This document shows, in pieces, positions 1 to 10,020 of a DNA stretch of 64,000 nucleotides. Each line of letters begins with the position of its first letter. Position 1 is the stretch's first letter. Source of the DNA: Spirometra erinaceieuropaei (Eukaryota > Platyhelminthes > Cestoda > Diphyllobothriidea > Diphyllobothriidae). The translations under genes and the position numbers were made by a program. Under the pieces are notes generated by a model that saw only the letters and a list, made by a program, of their open reading frames with translations, searched no databases and was not told where the DNA came from. The stretch spans positions 344,157 through 408,156 of the forward strand of contig CACRXP010000302.1 of the NCBI GenBank assembly GCA_902702965.1, read 5' to 3'.

Positions 1-135
1 TACAAGTAAATTAAGCGTAGGTATCACGCATTGATGGTTAAGTCGAGGCAATTTACGACTAAAAACCAAACAATCAAGTAATCACTGCGTCACGCACCAC
101 CACCTATGACGAATGTGGATGGTGCTGCTCTCATA
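1..135. other. Unassigned sequence at window edge
   Basis: No repeat, RNA or coding signal was recognised before the first SINE-A copy. Confidence 0.5.
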
Positions 136-398
136 CGGTGGTCTAACAATTGCTTACCAAAAGTACTAACATCGGCAGACTAGCAAGGAAGGCTGGAATG
201 ACCATCTCCGGACTGTTGCCTGAGATCTGCAACCCTGAGGCTCGATCGCGCAACCTGTTGGTTAGAAGCTCAACGCTCTCACCACTGGACCTCAGGAGTT
301 GCACACCTCGGGGTTGGGTACGGCTGACTGACGACGGCTAATAGGCTGGAAATGGTCTTTTCAGCCTTCCTTGTCTTTGTCGATAATAATATTCGGTC
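136..398. repeat. SINE-A copy, folded-back (minus arm then plus arm)
   Basis: The left part (about 160-283) is a reversed tRNA-related SINE: the complement carries the 'cctctaaccaactgg'-type D-arm and B-box segment. The right part (about 284-398) is the SINE body and 3' tail in plus orientation, ending in the family's 'cttgtctttgtc' tail. The plus arm lacks its own tRNA head. The two arms share the 'ggctggaatg..ccggactgtt' and 'ggctaataggctgg' body segments as inverted copies. The call rests on comparison with the copies at 484-716, 23,725-23,985 and 27,655-28,140. The order (tail-head-tail) suggests a template switch or inverted insertion. No transcript-competent head is seen. Confidence 0.6.
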
Positions 399-483
399 TA
401 GTATTCATGCCTTGGAGTTCGCATTGCAGAAACTACCAGCCGCGTCCAGGTAGACGCTGAGCTACTAGCACTTTTGCCACGAC

Positions 484-716
484 GTGGAAGGAACCGACGA
501 ATAATCTGTCCGGGCGTTTGGCCAGTATACACTCGATCGTGGCCGACAGGACTACGCGCCCGTGGCTCAGTGGTTAGGGGAGTTTGATATCTAACCAACA
601 AGGCGCGAGATCGAGCTCCAATGGTTGCCCACTTCGGGGTTGGGTACGGCTGGCTGACGACAGCTAATAAGACAGAAACGGTCAATCCAGCCTCCCTTGT
701 CTTCGTTGGTAATGCT
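484..716 (+). repeat. SINE-A copy (tRNA-derived SINE)
   Basis: A tRNA-like head has a pol III A-box-like TGGCTCAGTGG at 563-573 and a weak B-box-like stretch near 607-619. It is followed by the family body ('ggttgggtacggctggctgacgac') and a 3' tail ending 'cttgtcttcgttggtaat'. SINEs of this type are transcribed by RNA polymerase III and copied by a partner LINE. This copy has several substitutions in the anticodon and B-box region, so current activity is unlikely. Confidence 0.7.
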
Positions 717-1816
717 ATTCACGCGCCGCTAACAAGGCTCTAGAGAGCGCTCCAAGGCACAATGTGACGAGTGAGTCCCGTAATGCGACCGCTAAGCGTC
801 TCTCTACACTCTCATGATAGGTTCTAGGGCAACAAACGAGTAAAATTCCCGTCCCAGTGGTAATGTCTCCTTTTAAGGAGTCAAAGATGCTCAGTTTTTG
901 CGAGCTGCAGTTCATTTTCCGAAATAATGCCTGCGATATCTCTTGACATGGTCATAGTGCGTGTTTCTTTGACCTTTCTAAGTTACTGGAATTATATAGC
1001 TAAAAATGGCCCCTCAACTGCGGCCTCTTTAAATTCTGACAAATGGATTCCTACTCGAAAGACAACTTTCAATCAATGTTTCTTGCGGCTCTTTGTAAGT
1101 GAAACATTCGATTATTAGAGCAAATGTTGGCGTACTGAAAAGTGAAAATATTTCAGTCTTCTATCTTCCTCGGAAAGTATGGCTCTAGCATTAAGGAAAT
1201 CATTACAAATGAAGCTTTATGGGTTTCAGCAGCGACGAAATATCGGCGCTCATTTAAGCACCACGGACTTCAACTCTTTTAAAACAGCGGGGCTAAACGG
1301 TACTTTCTCAATTATCCCAATAATTGCGTTTTTCCCCTTCCAAAAGTTACTAAAAATATCTCTCTTATTAGGTTGGACGAGCTAAAAGGTGCTTCAAAAA
1401 AACTGAAAATTTTTATTTTTTCTTCCAGCGACGCACTCCTTTTTGCGCATGTTTCACTCTAAATGCCCTTGCCGATGTTTCCCCTCAAAAACCAGTTAAT
1501 CCCTCTGGAGCATCAGGTTGGGAGCTTGCAGTTTGTTACTGGCAGAATTTGATAAAACACTATCCTCCGTTACCCTTTAGTTAGCTCAGTCGCAACGCTG
1601 CCTAGTAGATCGTCCCTATCCAAGTCATGCGCGGTCTAGAGGTTACCGATGATAAAACGCCACTGGCCCTGATTTGTCCTTACTAACAAGAGAACATCAA
1701 GTGTCAGCGGTTGCCATTTGGCATTCTACGCTGTCCGACTGTCCGTATTCCGCGGTCTATAATTCGCAGGTGGAGGAAGTACCCAGCTACATATACCTCA
1801 TATCAGCAGGCATAAG
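717..1816. other. Unassigned 1.1-kb stretch
   Basis: Short open frames (up to 68 codons) resemble no family I recognise and show no splice-site framework. It contains A+T-rich runs around 1,400-1,430 and no repeat shared with the rest of the window that I could see. Confidence 0.5.
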
Positions 1817-1818
1817 TA

Positions 1819-2814
1819 CAGTGAGTGACCTATCTCATGAAATGTTGCCTGAAATTCTGAAATGCGTTTTGGATTAGAAAGGATTACTCGGTCGCGGTTG
1901 TAATACTGCTTATCTTGCGGCATACTCTTATAACATTTCAGACTTGGCAGGATGTCGGCTTTTAAATGCAGCTCTTTTCAATCTCCTGTAGAAAGCGTGC
2001 TCGGTAAAAAATGACTACTTAAATAGCATGCATTTTTCCCATAGATTTTCGATGGTCTTGCAAATTCAAATATATTTTATACAAACCATAAACAAAAATA
2101 TGCTTTCTTTTAGTCAGCCAATAGAGAATCACATCTTCTTTATATTTTATACTTAAGGAAGGAGTATAATAAGGTTTTAAAAAAAGTTTTCTAATAGCCA
2201 AATAATTTGGAGCCTGATCATTCGCTGCATTAGCGCTTAGTGATTTCAAGCTACAAGGTGCATGCGTTCCGCGTAAGAAGAATCACATATTTTCCCATGG
2301 CATTAAAGAGATATCATGCAGAGTCCATAAAAATTTGCAATGGATGCAGACCATGTTGTACATTCCATGACGAGCAGTGGTAAACGGCCAGGTACGATGC
2401 TATGTGAATGGACATATCGCGGTCTTAAAAAGTCGCATAATTAGAAACTTTTTTTAAAACCTAATTATACTCCTTCCTTAAGTATAAAATATCAAGAAGA
2501 CGTGATTCTCTATTGATTGACCAAAAGAAAGCACATTTTTGTTTGTGGTTTCTATGAAATATATTTGAATTTCCAAGACCATTGAAAATCTATGGGAAAA
2601 ATGCATGCTATTTAAGTAGTCGTTTTTTACCCAGCACGCTTTCTAAAGGAGACTGAAAAAAGTGCATTTAAAAGCCGACATCCTGCCAAGTCTGAAATGC
2701 TATATGAGTATGCCGCCAGATAAGCAGTATTACAACCGCGACCAAGTAATCCTTCCCAATCGAAAACGCATTTCAGAATTTCAGCCAACATTTCATGAGA
2801 TAGGTCACTCACTG
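1819..2814. mobile_element. Foldback MITE, subfamily A (996 bp)
   Basis: The element begins CAGTGAGTGACC and ends in its reverse complement (GGTCACTCACTG). It is flanked on both sides by TA (1,817-1,818 and 2,815-2,816). The inverted arms run several hundred bp inward; the 'acttaaggaaggagtataat' region near 2,150-2,176 mirrors that near 2,464-2,485. CAGT termini with a TA target are typical of Tc1/mariner-type transposons. No transposase is encoded, so it is non-autonomous. Open frames inside it are by-products of the palindrome. Related copies: 18,613-19,598 and 53,334-54,315. Confidence 0.85.
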
Positions 2815-2861
2815 TACTATTCTTAACACAGTATACGGTAGTTTGGCCATCGTTCTGGGCG

Positions 2862-3262
2862 ATGTCGTAAGAGCAGGCACGGAGACTTGTGTGTGAGTGG
2901 GTTTGTAGTGGCAGTAGACTTGCACAGCATCTGCCGCGCACTCTCCTCCCCCACCTGGATCCGGTGTCAAAACAGGGTCAAGAAGAACGGAGGCGGAGGA
3001 TGGCGCAGGTGGATGGCACGGTCGAGCCCGCACCTTGGCGCTTCACTCCACACCCCCCCGGGTACACACAGCAAATGACCACGATTTTAACCAGCAACAA
3101 AAACGGGGGGGGGGCGACAGGGGTCCCTGTGTGAGCGACGTCTGTCGGCAACTGGGTCTGCCACCCCACTCCGAAATTCTGTCGTGGTGCGCATTCCGAT
3201 AATGTCTGCTAGGATCTGCTATGGCCCCTGTGTTGGTCCGTCACATCAACCGCGTAGACTGT
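2862..3262 (-). repeat. R3 repeat, minus orientation
   Basis: This GC-rich repeat is defined here by comparison of eight copies. Diagnostic segments (complement shown as it appears) are 'gtagacttgcacagcatc', 'cacctggatccggtgtc', 'tggatggcacggtcgagccc' and 'acccccccgggtacacacagc'. It lies directly beside the MITE at 1,819-2,814. It resembles no transposon class I can name. A G9 run lies at 3,104-3,113. Possible explanations are a SINE, a retroelement untranslated region or a retrozyme-like unit. Confidence 0.65.
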
Positions 3263-3278
3263 TTTGGAGACACAAATA

Positions 3279-3600
3279 CAGTACGTGACCTGTCTCATGA
3301 AATCTGACAGCGGAAACTGATCAGACAATTTCTGGACGCCTTTAATGTTGAGCATTTTGTTTGCTCATCTATTTTATTCAATAAAATGTCCTTTTCTTGT
3401 GCAGAAATTGTGTTCACGTAATTACATCCAGTAAAATATCAGTAATTTTCAGCAAAAATGGCCGTTGGAATATATTCGTGCAGTTTCCTATGCTAATACA
3501 TTTCCTAGACTCCGGTTACGCATCTGAGCGACTTTTTCATTCAAAGGATATTAATTTACCCGAGAGACTTTTGATAAACAGATTTAGCCGAACTTAAAAA
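3279..3600 (+). repeat. Repeat D, terminal part of a putative larger transposon
   Basis: After a TA (3,277-3,278) comes CAGTACGTGACC followed by 'tgtctcatgaaat', nearly the same 25-bp terminus as MITE subfamily A. The interior is unrelated to the MITEs ('caatttctggacgcc', 'gagcattttgtttgctcat', 'cttgtgcagaaattgtgttc'). The same interior occurs reversed at about 57,508-57,833. The opposite terminus was not found. It may be the end of a longer, possibly autonomous, relative of the MITEs. Confidence 0.6.
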
Positions 3601-5229
3601 TTGCACGGCAGTTGTTTGCACGCAAGTGAGGCCAAATATACAGATGTTTTGTTCAAAGCTCCCCAATTTTTTATTTGTTTCTGTTGCCTACCATCAGCTT
3701 AAATTAATGTCCTGCTGTAAAAGTATATTGAACTGCCATTCCAAGGTATTTAAAGGAAATGTGTAACCCATATGTATTTCAAACGCTACTGGAGAAGCTA
3801 CTTTAATTAGGAGTATTGGCCTGTTTTACTGCATATTGTTACAATTCTGGCTGCCTTCATATGCAGAACCAATGCGTTTGCAAACACATATTTCAAATAC
3901 GCAAATCTCCTCCGCTTCCGGCCTCGCCATTTTACGCGTAGGTCTTCGTTTGTTTTAAATGATGGTTTTAGGCCAGAAATAGTGTCTCGATGTAGGAGTT
4001 CACTTATTTTCCAGCATCGCAGTGTGAATGCGTTGCTGGTCAGAGTGGAAACCAACAACATCTATAAACATTTTTCCTTACTTTCCAGAGGAACTAAATT
4101 CTCTCAAGCAACCACGGCATCCTCCTAAAGTAGTTCAATCTCTGCTCTAACAGTGTATACATGATCCAGCACCATCACCCCACCAGTTCATCACTTTTTC
4201 GGGCCAAAAGTCATGTGAAAGTCACAGGAACCGCTAATCTGCATTCCCTTTGGACGACCTTGGTGGGCGTGTCCGGATTTGTGTGCGCTATACATCTACC
4301 TACCTGAAACAGACGATGTCTAACCCATTTTCTCCAAGAAAACGTTCTACAAGCGAGGCAGCGACGGTGGGCAATAAATAACCTCTCTGGCAGTAAACAC
4401 GGTCGTACGAAGGATGTGCAGGAGATGAGGAATTTCGGAGCACGGCGCTATTTTACGCTGAGGGATTTATGTGTACGTTATTTTTTCAAAAAAGTAGAGA
4501 GAGAGGGGCTTTTTCCTGTAGAAGCCGCCAATGGGTGCATGAAAAGATATCAGTGGGTGGAAAACATTCCAGAGCGTCCCAGTATTTTCGCTTGCTGAAT
4601 CGGCCACACCCTTGTTGTGTGTGTGTGGCGGTCGGAGTTTCGACGCAGGAAGAGGCGACTTCGTCGCGCACAAACATATACTGGCTAATACGGCGTGATT
4701 GTTTGTCCCAGATTTGGAAGAAGAAGAAGAAGACCTTAATTTCCCTCACTGATTCAGACTCGAAATGCGGCCCTGCCTGCTAGTGTCTGAAAATAAATTT
4801 TTACTGACGATGGTTTCACGTTTTGACGTGGCCTTCCTATCGTTTGCGTCTGTTTACCACGTCCTATCCAACAGTTTGGTCGAAAATAAAACTCTGCGAC
4901 TGCCCTTGATGATGAATTTGATTGAGAATTCAAAACTTCAGACCAGTGAACTTCATCACGGATGGAGGCGAATATACGAATCGCAGGTTCTTGTTGTAGA
5001 GAAGATGAACACGTGATCTCTGGGACAGGACGTGGATTAGTCTGAGAATTCAGTCTTGTCAAATGAGCACCGCTTGATTACGAAAACTGTTCACTGAACG
5101 CCGCATTCTCAGAGCCTCTGACGATGGCCTACTGTACGAGACCTATAGCTCAGATCCATACACGTACTGTCCGAGAGATCGCGTGCCCATCTACTTTGCA
5201 GTAAATTTCAGCGACTGCGTCTACCTCGT
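3601..5229. other. Unassigned 1.6-kb stretch with an (AAG)n microsatellite
   Basis: No coding or mobile-element similarity is recognised. A short GAA/AAG microsatellite lies at about 4,717-4,733. Open frames of up to 104 codons (4,469-4,783 and overlapping frames on both strands) look accidental: they overlap one another on opposite strands and carry no motif. Confidence 0.5.
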
Positions 5230-5275
5230 TGGAACTGCTTCTCGGAACCAGCCTATTCGCTTCTATTGACAGCAT
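5230..5275 (+). mobile_element. PLE tail fragment
   Basis: The segment 'ggaactgcttctcgg' to 'ttcgcttctattgacagc' matches the roughly 45-bp extension seen beyond the pseudo-LTR of the PLE copies at 5,375-5,560 (minus), 18,133-18,172, 26,145-26,190 (minus) and 60,797-60,842. Nothing else of the element remains. Confidence 0.55.
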
Positions 5276-5374
5276 TAGTGTGTCAGGAGGCAAGGTCACC
5301 AAGTGTCTCTTTTTGGGAAAAAATTATTCATTACTATCTGAAGTTGTTTTAGTACAACCTATGCAATTTATAAT

Positions 5375-5560
5375 TTGAAATGACTCGCCAATACCAGCGA
5401 ACAGGCGAGTCCCAGGAAGCAGTTAGAAAAAAGAACATGCCATCTCCGGAATTTTATTTGCCAGAAGTTATGGATTTTCACTCAAACGCGTCATCAGAGA
5501 CGATTACAGAAAAGATGGATGAACGCACAAGGGGTTTGCAGCTATAAAACGCAGTTAGAA
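5375..5560 (-). mobile_element. PLE pseudo-LTR with decayed hammerhead, minus strand
   Basis: Read on the minus strand this has a TTTTATA-type TATA remnant (near 5,542-5,549), the 'gcaaaccccttgtgc' segment, CTGATGA (complement of 5,491-5,497), the stem II loop region, and the tail 'ctgcttcctgggactcgcc'. The second catalytic box has become ATAAC instead of GAAAC and the cleavage triplet TTC replaces GTC. Stem I no longer pairs, so the ribozyme should be dead. It closely follows another PLE tail at 5,230. Confidence 0.65.
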
Positions 5561-5581
5561 CGTCACCACATACCCATAATA

Positions 5582-6575
5582 CAATAGGTGTGTTAGCTCA
5601 TTAAATCTCGACCGAAATTCTGAAATACGTTTCCGACTCACAGAAATTACTTAAATAGTGTGTTAGTATTAACTACCATGCAGCACAGCCCCAATATATT
5701 TCAGTTACTTCAAGATGCCGGTTTTTGAACGAAAGTTTTCCTGGCCACCTGTAAAAACTACACACTTTAAAGGATGACTGCTTAAGTAGCGTGACTTGTT
5801 CTCATTGATTTTCGGTGTCCGTATAAATTTAAAAATCTTTTCAAATTCAAACATATCGCTTAAATAGCCTGTATAAAACATTCCCTCTTTTGCTCATTTA
5901 GGGGAAAATTACGTCTTCCTTACATTTTATGCTTGAAGGAAGGGTATACTTCGGTTTTAAGGAGACTTCTAATTACGAGATTTTCGAGACCGTGGAACGT
6001 CTATTCATAAAACATTGTGTCTCTACATTTACTAGTATTGCTTGCTAAATTCACAAGTTGGCTCAGATTCACTGCGCAATTTTATGATTTAATCTTGTCT
6101 TCTCCTAATAACTTATGAGAATATACGATTTTCCATGCACGAAGGATACAGTTTATAGGTTGGAGACCCTGAATGCAACTGTAATGGCAAGTCGGGTTTA
6201 AACTGAAAAAAATTTTTAAATCTAACTGTACACCTTTTTCAAGAATAAAATTTAGTAAATACGTAATTCCCCCCCGCCAAATGACTTAATGATTGAATAT
6301 GTTATGCCTGCCTTCTACGAAATATATTTGAATTTATAAGAGCATCGAAAACCAATGGGAAAAATTCCTATTATATAAATAGTCATTCTTAGAGCACGGT
6401 TTTTACAGACGGTCGAAAGGATTCCGTTCCGTAGCCGGCATCTCGAAGTAACTGAAACATCCTGGGGGTAGGCTGCGCGGTTATTAATACTACAACTCCG
6501 CTTAAAGTGTTTTTTTCTAGTGAAAAACGTATTTCAGAATTCCGGTGAACATTTCGCGAGTTGAAATAACTACTG
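5582..6575. mobile_element. Foldback MITE, subfamily C (994 bp)
   Basis: It begins CAATAGGTGTGTTAG and ends ...ATAACTACTG with TA on both outer sides (5,580-5,581 and 6,576-6,577). The arms are more diverged than in subfamilies A and B, so this is an older copy. Inner arm pairs are visible, for example 'gatgccggtttttgaac' near 5,714-5,730 against 'gtagccggcatctcgaag' near 6,432-6,449. No transposase is present. Confidence 0.75.
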
Positions 6576-6576
6576 T

Positions 6577-8145
6577 AACTGGCGGCTCACACAGTCACCG
6601 ACGAATCAGACTGCCAGAACATTTTAATTGGTCGAGCTGATTTTTTTCATTTAAATTTTGTCGTCGTTTACTTAGTGTTCCAAAACAATGCGTAGCATCC
6701 GCTAAACAGCCCCCATGAACCCATGTCAGTTACTACACCCACTCTCATCCTCCCTCGGCTGAGCCAGGAATTTGCATATAGATATTCTGAATGGGATAAC
6801 AGAGGCAAAAGCGTACCCAATGCCACTTAAGCTTTTACTCTCCTCAGAGGAGAACAAATCTGATGCTTACTCAGACAGTCATGTTAAGCTATCAGTCGTA
6901 GCTCGAAAAGAGGTCTCCAAAAAAACCTACTGCGCTGGTTCTTTCGGGTCAGTGCATTTACGCCTGCTTTTGGCGGCCAGAAAGTAAAGCCTTCAGTATT
7001 TTATGTGCCTACAGGACCCCCACGTACGTGGGACGTACAGACTTGGGTAGCACCACAGGAGCCGATTCCAGTTATCGTTGTTTTCTGTTGCAGTCGGGTC
7101 ATAGTGTATGCGTGAATAGGTAACACGATGGCTTTCTAAAAATCTCTTTCCCACTCTCTCACAACAAACCCATTCCATACAATTTTCCTCGAAACTATCA
7201 GGAAGTCGGTGGTCTAAAACCACATCCCGAGCCGAGTACTCTAGTGGTATTCTTTCTGTGAGCCATAGCAATCCGGTCTGTGCATGAGAGGCCTTCCATT
7301 AGACGCGAAGTCGTACTGCATAAAGTTATATTCGCGGTACAGTGTGGAGGATGGCTTTTTTCCCATCTCAGGGGTTAGTGTTTCTGAGTTTAATTCATTG
7401 GTACCTGACGACTTGGTTATCACAAGGTGAGTTCGCAAGACTTTTTTGTCGGAGCGATAAACTACTAAACCTCCGTAGTCTTGAAATTTACATGATAAAT
7501 AATCGGAATTCAGCAATTGGATACTTAAATAAGATCAGGGCCTGAAGTACTCTGTCTAGCAAACTCTAAAAGCAGAAATTTCTTGTATGAACAGTTCATG
7601 AACAGCTGCATTTTAGTTGATCTGTGGCGCTTGTTTACGTCTTTCCGAAGAACTAACTGAACAAGTAAAGTGTCCGGTTACTCACTAAACTCAGGCTCTG
7701 CTGAAAATTTTAAGTACTATGTCCCAATGCGTAGGGAGATAATACGTAGGTTTGCTAATACTGCTCTCAAAGGTTGCAGCGATATCTATATCTACTGCAA
7801 TACTGAACAAGCATTAAGGGACTCCCCGTAGAGAACCTAACATTTTAAGGCCGAGACTCGTTATGTTTGACAAACCTAGCCGGATGACGACGCATGTATT
7901 TCGAACTCTTTTTACAGCAATTCCAAGAAAATATTCGTTTTTATAATAGGCAGCAAAATGTACTATTTAGTGCTTTTTCGAACAGAATGTGATTAAATAT
8001 GTCCAATAACAAAAAATGACTAGACAAAGTGTATGGCAATTTAGCCGTGCTAATTGTCCAAATATCCTATATGAACATGACAGGAAGGCTGCCCATTCAG
8101 AAGCCAGCCGGCCTATAGTTAGTTTTGTTGATTTCGTAGCCGTAC
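6577..8145. other. Unassigned 1.6-kb stretch
   Basis: Overlapping short frames occur on both strands (for example 6,993-7,271 and 7,241-7,516, minus). None carries a recognisable domain. No repeat shared with other parts of the window was seen. Confidence 0.5.
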
Positions 8146-8345
8146 CTGAAGTTGACAAGCCCCAGCCCCTAAGCCCAACCGCTAACCCTCAAACCTTACC
8201 CCTAACCCCAACTCTTCACCCCCAATCCTAACCCCTGACGCCAACCCCTAATCCTGACCCCTAACACTAACCTCTAACCTCAACCCCTAACCCTAACCCC
8301 TAATCCTAGTCCCCTACAGGTACGGCTAAGAAGTATGTTCTTGCC
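8146..8345 (+). repeat. Degenerate interstitial telomere-like array (CCCTAA-type)
   Basis: About 160 bp (8,158-8,317) consist of imperfect CCCTAA/CCCCTAA units, the complement of the metazoan telomere repeat TTAGGG. They are preceded by 'gttgacaagcccc' and followed by 'caggtacggctaag..ttcttgcc'. The same two flanks surround a second array at 35,884-35,965, so array and flanks were spread together rather than arising from chromosome ends at each place. A PLE fragment begins immediately downstream. Confidence 0.8.
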
Positions 8346-8785
8346 CAGCCACAAACGCAGTTGTGCAAGGACGCTCAATTGGCGTGTTGAGACGCACTGC
8401 AGTGAGCCGGAAAACAAGACTGCCAAACTACATGACCTTTGATAGCCGTTCAAATCCAATGGCTTCTCGGGCAAATTTATCAACAGGTCTGTGTGCGAAC
8501 AGGAGGAAAGTCCAAATTACACGGACCCCAAATTTTCGCGTTTCCGTACTTCAAGAATGTTTCAGAGGCCGTCGGCCGCCCTCTTGCATCACTTGGGATC
8601 GGAGTTGAACACAGACCGGAGGCAACCATCAGACGTCAGATAGGGAAACCAAAAGACCCACTGCCATGGCAAAAAATGTCTGTAGTCGTCTACTGGATCT
8701 GATGCAAGTGCAGAAAAAACAACTACGTCGGAGAAACCGGGAGACTACTCCGAACAGGCAGCAGCAGTGCGGAGAAATGATGCTG
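8346..8785 (+). pseudogene. PLE fragment, copy 1: RT C-terminus and start of GIY-YIG domain
   Basis: Translation in shifting frames gives 'PYFKNVSEAVGRPLASLGIGV' and 'HRPEATIRR..KPKDPLP', then a degraded GIY-YIG entry ('VVYWI', then 'NNYVGETGRLLRT'). This is the region between the thumb of the reverse transcriptase and the GIY-YIG endonuclease of Penelope-like elements. At least one frameshift and several stops break it. It is followed by a second, overlapping-homology copy (8,786-9,860), so two truncated PLE pieces lie in direct orientation. No catalytic RT motif is present. Confidence 0.7.
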
Positions 8786-9860
8786 CCGCTTAAGTTCTTG
8801 GTCCACCACTATCTTTGCGGTATACGAGGATTGCGGTGGACTAAAGACCAAAGTGTTGAGTAAAGCGACAAATACGATGCAAGTATTGAACTTCAACAGC
8901 AAGCACTCAATCAGCCACAAACGCAGTTGTGTAAGGACGCTCTATCGGCGTGTAGATACGCACTGCAGTGAGCCGGAAGACAAGATTTCCAAACTACAAT
9001 ACCTCCGACGGGTATTCAAAGCCAATGGCTACCAGCGCAACTTCGTCAACCGGTGCATACGCAAAAGGGACGAAGGGCCTAACCGCACGGACACCAAATT
9101 TTGCCGAACGCTTCCGTATGTCAAGAACGTTTCGGAAACTGCCGGCCGCCTTCTTGCATCAGCTCGAGTCGGAGTTGAATACAGACCGGAGGCAACCATC
9201 AGAAGTCAGACCATGAAACCGAAAGACCCACTGCCAGGGCAAGAAATGTCTGGAGTCGTTTATCGGGTCTGATGCAATTGCAGACAAAACAACTACGTCG
9301 GATAAACTGAAAGACTACTCTAAATGCAAATGACCGAACGCGCGGCAGCAGTGCGGAGAAATGATGTCACCGCTCAAGTTGCGACTTATTCGACGAGAAC
9401 CGGCCACACATTCCAACTTCACGAGGTCAAAATTCTCCCTATAGGTAACAACCGCGTGATCCGGGAGCTGCTTGAGTCATGGTTTACTGGCCCCCAGTCC
9501 ATTAACAAGTGCAATGATCTTCCCATTCAATACTCAATGTTGAGACTTCGCCTAGGCGGAGTAGTTGGCCATGCGGGGAGCGCAGAGGTGAACACTTTTC
9601 CCAACACCAGGGTCGGTGTGTCATATGGTCGAGCAATCATCATGCCAACATCCAACGCACGTGATGAAATGGCCTTCCCTATCCCATATTCGGTGATGAG
9701 GCCTCGCCTAGGCAGGGGGCGCATAGGCGAAAACTACTCCCAACGCCTGATTCGGTGGGCCAGATAGTCGACCAACCATCACTCCTACATGCAACGCACG
9801 TGATGAAATCGCAAGTATTTGCTACTCAAATGTTGGTAATCGACAATTCATCACAATAAC
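8786..9860 (+). pseudogene. PLE fragment, copy 2: RT thumb plus GIY-YIG endonuclease, pseudogene
   Basis: One continuous reading frame (8,853-9,767), interrupted by three in-frame stops near 9,270-9,325, encodes the end of the RT ('SHKRSCVRTLYRRV', 'ELQYLRRVFKANGY'-like, 'PYVKNVSETAGRLLA'). The GIY-YIG endonuclease follows: 'SGVVYRV', then 'NNYVG', 'AAVRRNDV', 'TGHTF' and the acidic 'ELLESWFTGP'. In intact PLEs this enzyme nicks target DNA and primes reverse transcription. The last part is internally duplicated: about 145 bp at 9,520-9,665 is repeated, diverged, at 9,673-9,813. The RT catalytic core is absent. It is defective but the best-preserved PLE coding stretch in the window. Confidence 0.8.
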
Positions 9861-10020
9861 TGAGGTAATCCCTGATGAATGAAGAGAGCCGTGAATGCGG
9901 CGGCACGGTGACTGGACCTTATAAATGATTCAGCCCCATATATGGTTTTTTCTTTCAGGATGGGCTCGAGCAGGAATCCAGAACGTCAGGTGGATAAAGC
10001 TCTTGTTCCAGTGATCGGTG
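9861..10020 (+). mobile_element. PLE 3' region with decayed TATA and hammerhead
   Basis: This continues the preceding PLE. The segment 'cctgatgaatgaagagagccgtgaatg' (in part) is the family's pre-promoter motif. TTATAAATG lies at 9,919-9,927. The hammerhead is reduced to 'caggatgggctcgagcagg' and 'AGAACGTC', so both catalytic boxes are mutated. It ends near 'agtgatcggtg' without the tail. Confidence 0.6.

Noticed and set aside
2019..2249. Open frames inside MITEs (also 11,945-12,253 and 29,744-30,034)
   Set aside because: They arise from the low-stop composition of the palindromic arms and are not conserved as frames between copies.
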